Positions 28,326-38,469 of a DNA stretch of 64,000 nt are shown here, one piece after another. Location of the stretch: contig NC_013743.1 in assembly GCF_000025325.1 (NCBI RefSeq), positions 1,116,001 to 1,180,000 of the forward strand. Direction: 5' to 3'. Source of the stretch: Haloterrigena turkmenica DSM 5511. GTDB taxonomy: Archaea > Halobacteriota > Halobacteria > Halobacteriales > Natrialbaceae. Each line of letters opens with the position of its first letter. Positions within the stretch are counted from its first letter, which is position 1. The notes under the pieces were generated by a model. The model searched no databases. It saw nothing but the letters and a program-made list of their open reading frames with translations, and was not told the origin of the DNA. Both the position numbers and the translations under genes were made by a program.

Positions 28326-28727
28326 ATGGTCGATCACTCGAGTGCGAACGAGCGCGGCGAGCGGGATCGCGAGCGGCAGACGGCGAGCCCGTGGCCCGTG
28401 CTGGTCGCGATCGGGCTCGCGGGATCGGAGGTCGGCATCGTCGTCGATCTCTTCCCGGTCGCGGTCGGCGGACTCGTGCTGTTCGCCGCCAGCGTCGCGG
28501 GGATCCTCGCCGAGTCGGACCACGTCGCCGATCCGTTGCCGGTCGCGATGGGCTTCGGCGCGGTCTTCGCGCTCGGCGGCGGCGTGCTGTACGCGCTCGG
28601 AACCGACACCGTCGTACCCGCTACGGCCGACGGACTGACCGGGCTCACCACTCGGGGCCTCGCGATCGCGATCGCCGGCATCGTGACGGTCGTCGGCACG
28701 GTGATCGTCCACTACCGACGCCGCTAA
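28326..28727 (+). CDS. Cox-cluster-type membrane protein (DUF7541-like)
   Basis: A 133-residue protein with a charged N-terminus (about 20 residues) and four hydrophobic helices ending in VGTVIVHYRRR. It resembles small membrane proteins found next to cytochrome-oxidase genes in haloarchaea ('cox cluster proteins'), a recollection rather than a search result. No cytochrome oxidase genes occur in the window. The next gene starts 9 bases after its stop, so the two are likely co-transcribed. Confidence 0.65.
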   Translation: MVDHSSANERGERDRERQTASPWPVLVAIGLAGSEVGIVVDLFPVAVGGLVLFAASVAGILAESDHVADPLPVAMGFGAVFALGGGVLYALGTDTVVPATADGLTGLTTRGLAIAIAGIVTVVGTVIVHYRRR

Positions 28728-28736
28728 CAGATATCC

Positions 28737-29000
28737 ATGAGCCGACGCGCATTCGACGCCGAAATCACGCTCGATCTCGCGGTCAACCTGATCCCCCTCG
28801 CGATCATGGTGTTCTTCGTCGCTCTCTTCGCGGTATTCAACCCGTGGGGGATCGAACCGCTGCAGTCGACGATCCAGTTCGCGATCCTGCTGTCGATGAT
28901 CGCGACGCTGGGCTTCGTCACCTACTACGCGGCGCGCGTGATCGAAGGGGACGACCGCACGTATCACGATACGACGACGATAGACCAAAAGAAGAACTGA
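28737..29000 (+). CDS. Small membrane protein (DUF6684-like)
   Basis: An 87-residue protein with two hydrophobic helices (about 16-38 and 46-66), an Asp-rich C-terminus and the motif FNPWGIEPLQSTIQFA between helices. It is another member of the haloarchaeal 'cox cluster' small-membrane set. ATG 28737 follows the preceding stop by 9 bases, implying an operon with the 133-residue protein. Function unknown. Confidence 0.7.
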   Translation: MSRRAFDAEITLDLAVNLIPLAIMVFFVALFAVFNPWGIEPLQSTIQFAILLSMIATLGFVTYYAARVIEGDDRTYHDTTTIDQKKN

Positions 29001-29057
29001 CCCACTGACCTCGACGACCGATATATCGGTCCGCGTCCGCCGTTCTCGACGCACGTC

Positions 29058-29213
29058 TCAGGTGACGATGAGCACGAACCCGAGCAGCGCCATCAGGAGC
29101 GCGATCCCGACGAGTAACAACAGGAACAGTTCCTTCTCGGCGAGCCGTCGCTGTGACTCGTCGGTGTCGCGCTTCGCGTCGGGACCGGTGGCGTCAGTTT
29201 GTTCGGAGCCCAC
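29058..29213 (-). CDS. Small single-helix membrane protein
   Basis: A 51-residue protein from GTG 29213: a polar N-terminus (GSEQTDATGPDAKRD) and one C-terminal transmembrane helix LFLLLLVGIALLMALLGFVLIV. The longer frame to 29513 was rejected because residues before the GTG are Arg-rich and non-conserved-looking. The arrangement (tiny membrane protein between cox-cluster genes) is typical of haloarchaea. Function unknown. Confidence 0.6.
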   Translation of the reverse strand: MGSEQTDATGPDAKRDTDESQRRLAEKELFLLLLVGIALLMALLGFVLIVT

Positions 29214-29564
29214 GGCTACGTTCCTCGAGGATACGACGACGTCGGGTAAAAAACGAGGGGTGGCGCGCGAACGCGCCGACGTCGTTCGCGCGGATCGGTA
29301 CTGTCGCGCTCGGCAGCGGTCGGCGCGACACAGGCAGTGGGGGATGGGGAGTGGGATGGGAGTGGGAATGCAACGGCAGGGCACGGGGAGCCCGATGCCG
29401 ACGACCCTGCCGTACGCGTTCGTACGACGACATCGTCGAAACAACTGCGGCCAAATAATTTTGGGACTCGCGAGACCGGCGGCGTCTCGAGGCGCCGATC
29501 GAACGCGATGCACTGCTCGAGACGAAGCGCAAGGACCTCGGGCACGCGCCGCGAACGGGCGACC
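29214..29564. other. Divergent intergenic region with G-rich tract
   Basis: About 350 bases with no convincing gene. It contains five closely spaced runs of three or more G between 29339 and 29366, a strong G-quadruplex pattern on the plus strand. A short AT-rich stretch at 29454-29461 may serve the downstream GTG-start gene. Confidence 0.6.
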
Positions 29565-29831
29565 GTGACTGCCGATCGACGACTGGGCGGTCGCCGCGTG
29601 GTCGGCGGCCTCTGTCTCGTACTGATCGCCGCCACCGCCACCTTCGGCGCCATCCTCGGCTACGCCCTGCCGGTGATGACGGACCTCGAGGAGATCACCG
29701 TCCTCGAGATGGCCGTTCCCGTCACGCCGGCCACGTTCGCGCTCTACGGCGGCGTGACCGTCAGCGTCTTTCTGGTGACGTTCCTCCTGGTCGTCCAGGT
29801 CGTTTCGCGATTCGACGAAAACGCGGTGTGA
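29565..29831 (+). CDS. Small membrane protein (DUF7520-like, cox cluster)
   Basis: An 88-residue protein from GTG 29565 (VTADRRLGGRRVVGG) with two long hydrophobic helices (about 11-35 and 56-80) and an acidic link DLEEITVLEMAVPVTPATFAL between them. The longer upstream frame to 29337 covers the G-rich tract and is not protein-like. It resembles the haloarchaeal cox-cluster family DUF7520. It converges on acs with a 14-base gap. Confidence 0.65.
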   Translation: MTADRRLGGRRVVGGLCLVLIAATATFGAILGYALPVMTDLEEITVLEMAVPVTPATFALYGGVTVSVFLVTFLLVVQVVSRFDENAV

Positions 29832-29845
29832 CGGCAGAGAGACGA

Positions 29846-31933
<2,088 letters not shown>

Positions 31934-32088
31934 AAACACTGCTACCATCGGACAAGATCGGGATAAACGTTCCCCTGTCGGCGTTCCGTCCGGCGGTTTC
32001 GCGGATCGGCCGACCTCCGAGACTTCACACTGGATCCGAGAGCCGACAGTTCGCGGGTATTATCCTTCCAGATCCGTAATCGACCGAT

Positions 32089-32919
32089 ATGCCGCCGACG
32101 AATCTGCTCGTCATGAGCGGAGCGCTCCTGGTCGGGCTGGCGATCCTCGGGGCCGGGCTGTTCGTCGCGTCGATCGGCGTCGGCCGCGTTCGCCTCGCTC
32201 GACGGCTCCGGCGGGCCGGGCCGACGCCGCTCAGCGAGGTCGCCGACGCGACCGGCCTCGTCGCGTTCAACGGAGTCGCGCGAGCGGGCGCCGAAGGGAC
32301 CCTCGAGGCGCCGATCTCCGAAACCGACTGTCTGGCCTACGCGGTGCAGTCTCGCTCCCGGAACCGCGACGACGCGGACGTGGATACGAACGCGGACGAG
32401 ATTTGGTCCCAGGACGGACGAGCGTCGGCCGGCGTCCCCTTCGAGGTCGTCGACGGCGGCGACCGCGTCGCGGTCGACCCGCGCAACGCCGTCCTCTCGC
32501 TTGCCGACTGGGAGCCGGACGCGACGGCGTGGACGGACCGCGCCGACCTCCCGTTCGACGCGCGCGATCGCCTCGCCGCGGTCGGCCTGCCCAGTGCGGA
32601 CGCCGAGCCGACGGACGACCCGTCCGCCTCGAGCGACGCGGTCACCCAGTGCCGCGAGCTTCGCCTCGAGCCGGGGACCGACGTCCACGTCTTCGGCGGT
32701 TCCGTCGTCGACGATGCTCGAGACCGCACGGACGACGCGCTCGTCACCGTCGGCGGCGACGACTGGTTCGAGGTGTCCGCCGGCGAGCGGTCGACGGTGA
32801 TCCCGGATCGCCAGCGGTCGGGCTCGCTCTACGTGATCTTCGGCGGGCTGCTCGCGATTCCGGGGCTGGGCTTTACGCTCGCCGGGCTCGTCGGCCTGGC
32901 GTCGACGTTCCTGCTCTGA
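32089..32919 (+). CDS. GIDE/BAM-like membrane protein
   Basis: A 276-residue protein with an N-terminal helix (about 7-28), a large soluble middle region and a C-terminal hairpin of hydrophobic residues (about 248-275). The pattern GVARAG..GTLEAPISETDCLAYAVQSRSR, later PFEVVDGGDRVAVDPRNAVL, follows the GIDE/BAM domain known from the membrane E3 ligase MUL1 and prokaryotic relatives. No RING finger is present, so no ligase activity is claimed. It likely senses or processes something at the membrane; function unknown. Confidence 0.65.
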   Translation: MPPTNLLVMSGALLVGLAILGAGLFVASIGVGRVRLARRLRRAGPTPLSEVADATGLVAFNGVARAGAEGTLEAPISETDCLAYAVQSRSRNRDDADVDTNADEIWSQDGRASAGVPFEVVDGGDRVAVDPRNAVLSLADWEPDATAWTDRADLPFDARDRLAAVGLPSADAEPTDDPSASSDAVTQCRELRLEPGTDVHVFGGSVVDDARDRTDDALVTVGGDDWFEVSAGERSTVIPDRQRSGSLYVIFGGLLAIPGLGFTLAGLVGLASTFLL

Positions 32920-33010
32920 CCCTCGATGGACGCACCGTCTAGCGTCTGGTCCCACTGCTCTCGGTATATACAACCCGGCCCCTCTTCAGGACGGGACCTC
33001 TTGCTCTCAC

Positions 33011-33364
33011 ATGGTTGGGCCACAAGAAGCAGACGAAACTGCGAACACCGTCTTCGAGATCCTCTCACACCAGCGTCGTCGCTACGCCCTTGAGTGTCTT
33101 CGCGAGTACGAGAACCCGCTTCCGTTGGCCGATCTGGCCGACGAAGTCGCCGTCCGGGAGTACGACGCGTCGCTCCCAGAGATCTCCGCCGAAACGGTGA
33201 AGCGAGTCTACCTCTCCCTGTATCATACCCACGTTCCGAAACTGGCGGCCGCGGAGTACGTTCGGTACAGCCAGGATCGAGATACGGTGACGCTGAGAGT
33301 GCACAGCGAGCAGGCCGAGCACCTCCGAGCGCAACTCGAGAGCAGCCGACCCGTTACGAACTGA
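33011..33364 (+). CDS. DUF7344-type winged-helix protein
   Basis: A 117-residue putative DNA-binding protein: VFEILSHQRRRYALECL helix, LADLADEVAVRE recognition region, then VYLSLYHTHVPKLAAAEYV, the family's HVPKL wing. It is shorter than the paralogue at 10188-10577. A TATATA element near 32963 and the ATG at 33011 are the likely expression signals. Targets unknown. Confidence 0.8.
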   Translation: MVGPQEADETANTVFEILSHQRRRYALECLREYENPLPLADLADEVAVREYDASLPEISAETVKRVYLSLYHTHVPKLAAAEYVRYSQDRDTVTLRVHSEQAEHLRAQLESSRPVTN

Positions 33365-33385
33365 CGACCGACTCCCCCGCTCGTT

Positions 33386-35086
33386 TCAGGCTAGTCCGAT
33401 CTCCTCGCTGTAGGCGCCGTGCTGGTCCTCGAAGACCTGCATGATCTCGCCCATCGTCGCGTACGCTTTCACCGCGTCGACGATGTACGGCATCGTGTTC
33501 TCACCGCGCTCGCTCGCCTCGCGGAGATTCTCGAGTGCCTCCTCGACGGCCGCGTCGTCGCGGTCGGCCTTGACGTCCTCGAGGCGTGCGAGCTGCCGTT
33601 CGGCCGTCGTCTCGTCGATCTTAAGGGTGTCGGGGCTGGTGTCCTCCTCGAGCGTGTATTTGTTGACGCCGACGACGACCTCCTCGCCGCGCTCGACGCG
33701 CTCCTGGTACTCGTAGGAGGCGTCTTGAATCTCCCGCAGGAAGTAGCCGTCCTCGATGCCCTTCAGGATGCCGTCCCGGACGGAGCCGTCGCCCATCTCG
33801 CGGATCTCCTCGAGGTAGCGCATGGCGCGTTGCTCGGTCTCGTCGGTGAGCGCCTCGACGGCGAAACTGCCGCCCATCGGGTCGACGATGTCCGCCGCGC
33901 CGGACTCCTCGGCGATGATCTGCTGGGTGCGCAGGGCGACCCGGACCGCCTTCTCGCTCGGTAGCGCCAGCGCCTCGTCGAAGCTGTTGGTGTGCAGCGA
34001 CTGCGTGCCGCCCAGTACCCCCGCAAGCGCCTGGATCGTCACTCGGACGACGTTGTTTAGCGGCTGCTGGGCCGTCAGCGACTGGCCGGCGGTCTGGGTG
34101 TGGAACTTGAGCCGTTTGGACTCGTCTGCCTCGGCGTCGTACCAGTCGTCCATCACCCGCGAGTAGATCCGTCTAGCTGCCCGATACTTCGCGATCTCCT
34201 CGAAGAAGGAGTTGTGGCAGTTGAAGAAAAAGGAGAGCCGCGGCGCGAACGCGTCGACGTCGAGTCCCCGCTCCATCGCGTCCTCGACGTAGGCGAAGCC
34301 GTCCGCGAGGGTGAAGGCCAGCTCCTGGACGGCGGTCGAACCGGCCTCCCGGATGTGATAGCCCGAGACCGAGATGGGGTGGAACTTCGGCGTCTCCTCG
34401 GTGCTGAACTCGACGACGTCCGTCACGAGATCGAGCGACGGCTCCGGGGGGATCACCCACTCCTTCTGGGCGATGAACTCCTTGAACATGTCGTTCTGGA
34501 GGGTCCCGCGCAGTTCCTCTCGGGGAACGCCCCGCTGGTCGGCCAGCGCGACGTACATCGCGTAGATCACCGGCGCGGAGGGGTTGATCGTAAACGAGGT
34601 CGAGATCTCGGCCAGATCGATCCCGTCGAAGAGAATCTCCATATCGCGGAGCGTGTCGACGGCGACGCCCTCCCGGCCGATCTCGCCCTCGCTCATCGGG
34701 TCGTCCGAGTCCAGCCCCATCAGGGAGGGCATGTCGAACGCCGTCGAGAGGCCGGTCTGGCCCTCGTCGATTAGGTAGTGAAAGCGCTCGTTGGTCTCCT
34801 CTGCCGTCCCGAAGCCAGCGAACTGGCGCATCGTCCACGTCCGACCGCGGTACATCGTCGGGTACGGTCCGCGGGTATAGGGCTCCTCGCCCGGAAAGCC
34901 GAGGTCCTCGAGATAGTCGAGGTCGGCGACGTCATCGGGGGTGTAGAGCCGGTCGACCTCGTGGTTCGAGACGGTCGCGAACCGCTCGCTGCGCTCGCCG
35001 TGGACGTCGAGGGCTGGCTCGAGCGTCTCCCGTTCCCACTCGTCGGTGGCCTCCCGGATCGACTCGAGGTCCTCCTCGTCGTACAT
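33386..35086 (-). CDS. mcmA: Methylmalonyl-CoA mutase, large (catalytic) chain
   Basis: A 566-residue TIM-barrel subunit. Characteristic segments: PYPTMYRGRTWTMRQFAGF, GQTGLSTAFDMPSLMGLDSDDP, GTLQNDMFKEFIAQ, SVSGYHIREAGSTAVQELAF, and FFNCHNSFFEEIAKYRAARRI. It would isomerise methylmalonyl-CoA and succinyl-CoA with the B12 domain supplied by a separate small subunit, as usual in archaea; that gene is not in the window. The ATG at 35086 has a TTAATG element about 27 bases upstream. In haloarchaea this enzyme serves propionate metabolism. Confidence 0.93.
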   Translation of the reverse strand: MYDEEDLESIREATDEWERETLEPALDVHGERSERFATVSNHEVDRLYTPDDVADLDYLEDLGFPGEEPYTRGPYPTMYRGRTWTMRQFAGFGTAEETNERFHYLIDEGQTGLSTAFDMPSLMGLDSDDPMSEGEIGREGVAVDTLRDMEILFDGIDLAEISTSFTINPSAPVIYAMYVALADQRGVPREELRGTLQNDMFKEFIAQKEWVIPPEPSLDLVTDVVEFSTEETPKFHPISVSGYHIREAGSTAVQELAFTLADGFAYVEDAMERGLDVDAFAPRLSFFFNCHNSFFEEIAKYRAARRIYSRVMDDWYDAEADESKRLKFHTQTAGQSLTAQQPLNNVVRVTIQALAGVLGGTQSLHTNSFDEALALPSEKAVRVALRTQQIIAEESGAADIVDPMGGSFAVEALTDETEQRAMRYLEEIREMGDGSVRDGILKGIEDGYFLREIQDASYEYQERVERGEEVVVGVNKYTLEEDTSPDTLKIDETTAERQLARLEDVKADRDDAAVEEALENLREASERGENTMPYIVDAVKAYATMGEIMQVFEDQHGAYSEEIGLA

Positions 35087-35200
35087 ACGCACACGATTTG
35101 CCGGACGCGGCATTAAGGATTCCGGGGAATGGTAGCGTGTGACGAAGGACGATCGCGACAGCGGCTAGCCAACAGATCGGTTCGGTCCCGGGAGGACCGA

Positions 35201-35356
35201 TCAGGCGAAACTCCGAAATTCGGTCCCACCGCAGCCACAGCGGTCACCCATTCCGATCAGGAAGACCGCGCCGTCGTCCCCGATTTCGGCCGTGAAGATG
35301 GACTGACAGTCGCCACACCGAACAGCGGTCTTCCGCTGGACGTTTGCGCGTTTCAT
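35201..35356 (-). CDS. Small CxxC zinc-finger protein
   Basis: A 51-residue protein, MKRANVQRKTAVRCGDCQSI then FTAEIGDDGAVFLIGMGDR, then CGCGGTEFRSFA. Two Cys pairs (CGDC at 14-17 and CGCG at 40-43) are spaced for one zinc ion, as in the many haloarchaeal CPxCG-related micro-proteins. The ATG at 35356 and TGA at 35201 are clear and the composition is normal. Its role is unknown; some relatives regulate gene expression or motility. It lies between the mutase and a SpoIIAA-like gene on the same strand. Confidence 0.7.
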   Translation of the reverse strand: MKRANVQRKTAVRCGDCQSIFTAEIGDDGAVFLIGMGDRCGCGGTEFRSFA

Positions 35357-35465
35357 CGTATCCGTTCGGAGGGACCAGTCGGGGTTGAACCCGTCTCCAA
35401 ACTACAGTGGGTCCGCGCTCAGCGGAGCGAGATTCGGGGCAGTTCGGTCGGCAGGCGGACGCCCG

Positions 35466-35873
35466 CTACTGCTCGGCTATCCACTCCAGTGCGTCCGCGT
35501 CGCTCGTGAACGTGCGGTACTCGAATTCGGGATCGATTTCGTTCAGTTTCGTCTCGACGCGTCCCATCTCCAGCGACGAGACGGCCGAGTCCGAGTGGAC
35601 GCCGGCCCCCGCCCGGACGCCGAGATCGAGCAGTTTCGGGATCCAGGTCTCCGCGAGCCACTGCTTGTCCTCGTCCCTGTGCGCCATGAACGCCGCCGTG
35701 TTCACGACGTAGCGGTCGATATCCTCCGCTTCGATGATCTCCGCCCACCTGAGCGCGGCCTCCCGAAGCTCCTCGCCCGTGACGAACCGTTCGTACGTGA
35801 AGACCGGGATGCCGAGCTCCGACTCCAGTTCCACGGTGTAGTCGTCCGTCCGTTCGACTATCTCTGTTGTCAT
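35466..35873 (-). CDS. SpoIIAA/STAS-like protein
   Basis: A 135-residue soluble protein with alternating beta/alpha pattern and a C-terminal FTSDADALEWIAEQ, the signature end of SpoIIAA-like (STAS/CRAL-TRIO-like) proteins. A central IDRYVVNTAAFMAHRDEDKQWLA region follows the family order. No anti-sigma kinase partner is present, as expected for archaea. ATG 35873 with TATAT just upstream. Function unknown; a lipid- or nucleotide-binding role is typical of the fold. Confidence 0.5.
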   Translation of the reverse strand: MTTEIVERTDDYTVELESELGIPVFTYERFVTGEELREAALRWAEIIEAEDIDRYVVNTAAFMAHRDEDKQWLAETWIPKLLDLGVRAGAGVHSDSAVSSLEMGRVETKLNEIDPEFEYRTFTSDADALEWIAEQ

Positions 35874-35973
35874 ATATCGCGATCGTTCCCCACGACACTT
35901 GTAACTATTCAGCCGCGGCTATCAGATCAGACACGCCGAGAGGAACCCGTCGCCGCCGAATCGCCGGACGAAC

Positions 35974-36780
35974 TCAGTCGTCGGACTGCAGCCGCTCGGT
36001 CGTCTGAACGAGCGGATGGTGTGCGTAGTCGACGACCTCGATGTCGTCGATCCGCTCTAGGTTCTCCTTCTCCGCGGTCTTGGCCATCCCGAGCTCGATC
36101 GTCCGATCGACGACGATGACGTAGGCGTCCATCTCGTCGATCCCCAGCCGATCGGCCGCGAGCACCCGGTGGTGGCCGTCGGCCAGCAACAGCGTGCCGC
36201 CGTTGTCGATGACCACCAGCGGCTCGGCCAGCCCGTGCTCGAGTTCGTACCGCCGACCCTCGAGTTCGTCGGCGTAGACTCGCCCCTGCGTGGGCGTCAG
36301 CTCCGCCAGGGCGACGGTTCGACGCTCCTGCTCGAGGTGCGTGTCGTGGATCTCCTCTAGAGTCCGGACGAGTTTCCCCACTTTCTCGGGCGTGGCGCGC
36401 TCGATCTGGCTGCGGATGACGTCGGCGTTCGAGATGATTCCCACGAGGTTGCCGGCGTCGTCGACGACGGGGAGCTTCTGGATGCCCGACCGGAGAATGA
36501 CGCGGGCGGCGTCGGTCACCTTCATATCCGGGTGGGCCACGAGCAGATCGGTGGCCATCACCTTGAAGATCGGATCGCCATCGTCGGCCAGCAACAGATC
36601 GCGGGCGCTGATAAATCCCTCCACGCGGCGCCGCTCGCAGACGGGAAAGCCGCTGTGCTCGTCGCTCTCGGCGATCCGCGTGGCGACGTCGCCGACGGTT
36701 TCGTCGGGAGCGACCGTCGCGACGTCGCGCGTCATGTACTCCTTGACCTTCGGCTTGCTCCGGTCCGACAGGACCTCCAT
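35974..36780 (-). CDS. CBS-pair protein fused to ParB/Srx-like domain
   Basis: A 268-residue protein: two CBS motifs (about 10-130: YMTRDVATVAPDETVGD then DLLVAHPDMKVTDAAR, GIISNADVIRSQ), a linker, and a ParB/sulfiredoxin-like domain (about 150-240) with LADGHHRVLAADRLG, matching the nucleotide-binding G-x-R/H-R loop. CBS pairs bind adenine nucleotides and gate partner activity; ParB-like domains bind or hydrolyse nucleotides. ATG 36780 (MEVLSDRSK). It follows the RCK-DHH gene by 87 bases on the same strand, so a joint nucleotide-signalling role is possible. Confidence 0.8.
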   Translation of the reverse strand: MEVLSDRSKPKVKEYMTRDVATVAPDETVGDVATRIAESDEHSGFPVCERRRVEGFISARDLLLADDGDPIFKVMATDLLVAHPDMKVTDAARVILRSGIQKLPVVDDAGNLVGIISNADVIRSQIERATPEKVGKLVRTLEEIHDTHLEQERRTVALAELTPTQGRVYADELEGRRYELEHGLAEPLVVIDNGGTLLLADGHHRVLAADRLGIDEMDAYVIVVDRTIELGMAKTAEKENLERIDDIEVVDYAHHPLVQTTERLQSDD

Positions 36781-36867
36781 AGGCGGGTCAACGGGCCCCG
36801 CGCGCAAAAACGTGTCTTCCGCGACCGCTCGGACCCCGTCGCGGAGCGCGGGTCTCGAGACGACACC

Positions 36868-38409
36868 CTACACCGACTCCCCGCTCTCGTCGGCCGCCGT
36901 TCGGTCCCCCGAGGGAGCCTCGGACTCGTCGTCGACCGAGAACAGCCGCTCGCTGGTCTGGGTGTACGCCCCGACGGACGTTCCCGGCCCGGCGTCGATC
37001 GCCTCGAGGAACCGATTCGTGATGACCTCCTCGACGACGCTGACGATCGATTCGACCTCGTCGGCGTCGTCGACGTTGCCGAGGATACCGAGCTCGAGCT
37101 GGGCGCCGGCCATATCGGCGTGGCCGCCGGCGCTGCCGATCCGATCGAACGCGTCCCGGACCGTCTCGCCCAAGTCGACGTCGGCCGCCCGCGAGCGCGC
37201 GGAGACGAAGACCATCTCGTCGCGAAAGCCGAAGACGAGCGTCGTTTCGATGCCCTCCATCGACAGCAGCTGCTCGGCCGCCTGGGGGAGGGCGTCGCGG
37301 TTAGTGATCTCGCCGACGCTCGCGACGGCCACCGAATCTCGCTGGATGCGGTTCTTGATCGCCCGGGCGATCGTCTCTAAGGTCTCTCCTTCGACCGTCG
37401 GCTGCTCGATCTGCTCGAGCATCGACGTGTCGGCGTGGGGCCACAGCACCGAGGCGGCGTTGAAATCCGCCGGGGAGACCTCGCGGGTGAAGTCGTTCGT
37501 ATCGATCCGGATCCCGTACAGCAACGCGGTCGCCGTCGGTCGCCGCGGGTGGAGGCTGAACCGGTCGAGATACTCCGTCAACACCGTGCTGGTCGCCCCG
37601 GCCCCCTCGCGGAGGTCGACGAACTCGCCGGGTACCGGACCGCGGGGCGGGTGGTGGTCGATGACGATGTCGATGTGGAGCTCCTCGGGTAGCTGGTCGT
37701 TGACGCCGGGCCGAGAGTGATCGACCAGCGCGAAGGCCGCATACTCCTCGAGCGACTCCTCCGGCGAGAGGTTCCGCAGGTCGAGATCGAGCAGGTTGAC
37801 CATCGCGCGGTTCTCCTGGTGGGAGATCTGGCCGAAGTAGCAGGCGTCGGCGTCGACGCCAAGCTCGGCGGCGATATCGACCAGCGCGACGGCGCTGGCG
37901 ATCGCGTCCGGATCGGGGTTGTCGTGCATCACCACCGCCAGCCGGCCGTCGATTTCCGCCAGCTGTTTCCGAAGTCCGATCGCGGCGCCGGCCGAGAAAC
38001 TCACGGTCCCCTCGAGGATGTGGTCGACCATCGACTGCCGGGCGTCGACCACGCAATCCGCGAGTTCGTCGAACCGCATTCGATCCGCCTCGGTCGCGTT
38101 CCCGCCCATGTAGGCGACGATCGAACTCGTCGGAAACCGCTCTCGAGCCTGGACGAGCGCGAGCCGGTTCCGGTCGGTCCGATCGCCGGCGACGAAGATC
38201 ACGTCCGGCGTCTCGAGATTCGCGATCACGGACGGATCGGTCGGATCGGCCCGCCGCGCCGGGAGGCTCTCGTCGCGAAGCGTTTCGACGACGCTCTCGT
38301 CGTCGGTGACGACGAGCAGGCGATCGCCGGTGCGTGCGTCGCGCTCGGGGAACCGTTCGACGACCTGTCGGCCGACCGTTCCACAGCCGAGCACGAGCCG
38401 GAAAACCAT
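36868..38409 (-). CDS. RCK_N-DHH-DHHA1 phosphoesterase
   Basis: A 513-residue protein: N-terminal Rossmann TrkA-N/RCK-like domain (about 1-120, LGCGTVGRQVVERF), DHH phosphoesterase domain (about 150-320) with HDNPDPDAIAS and VIDHHPPRG metal motifs, and DHHA1 (about 400-470) with GSAGGHADMAGAQLE. A charged disordered tail follows. DHH-DHHA1 enzymes hydrolyse nano-RNA, pAp or cyclic dinucleotides such as c-di-AMP; RCK-type domains regulate K+ transport. The fusion suggests a ligand-gated phosphodiesterase; the substrate is not determined by sequence. Confidence 0.85.
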   Translation of the reverse strand: MVFRLVLGCGTVGRQVVERFPERDARTGDRLLVVTDDESVVETLRDESLPARRADPTDPSVIANLETPDVIFVAGDRTDRNRLALVQARERFPTSSIVAYMGGNATEADRMRFDELADCVVDARQSMVDHILEGTVSFSAGAAIGLRKQLAEIDGRLAVVMHDNPDPDAIASAVALVDIAAELGVDADACYFGQISHQENRAMVNLLDLDLRNLSPEESLEEYAAFALVDHSRPGVNDQLPEELHIDIVIDHHPPRGPVPGEFVDLREGAGATSTVLTEYLDRFSLHPRRPTATALLYGIRIDTNDFTREVSPADFNAASVLWPHADTSMLEQIEQPTVEGETLETIARAIKNRIQRDSVAVASVGEITNRDALPQAAEQLLSMEGIETTLVFGFRDEMVFVSARSRAADVDLGETVRDAFDRIGSAGGHADMAGAQLELGILGNVDDADEVESIVSVVEEVITNRFLEAIDAGPGTSVGAYTQTSERLFSVDDESEAPSGDRTAADESGESV

Positions 38410-38469
38410 GTATCGCAGTTGCGATTCCGAGCGGGAAAAGCTACCGGGTCGCCGGTGACGGCCCGGCGA

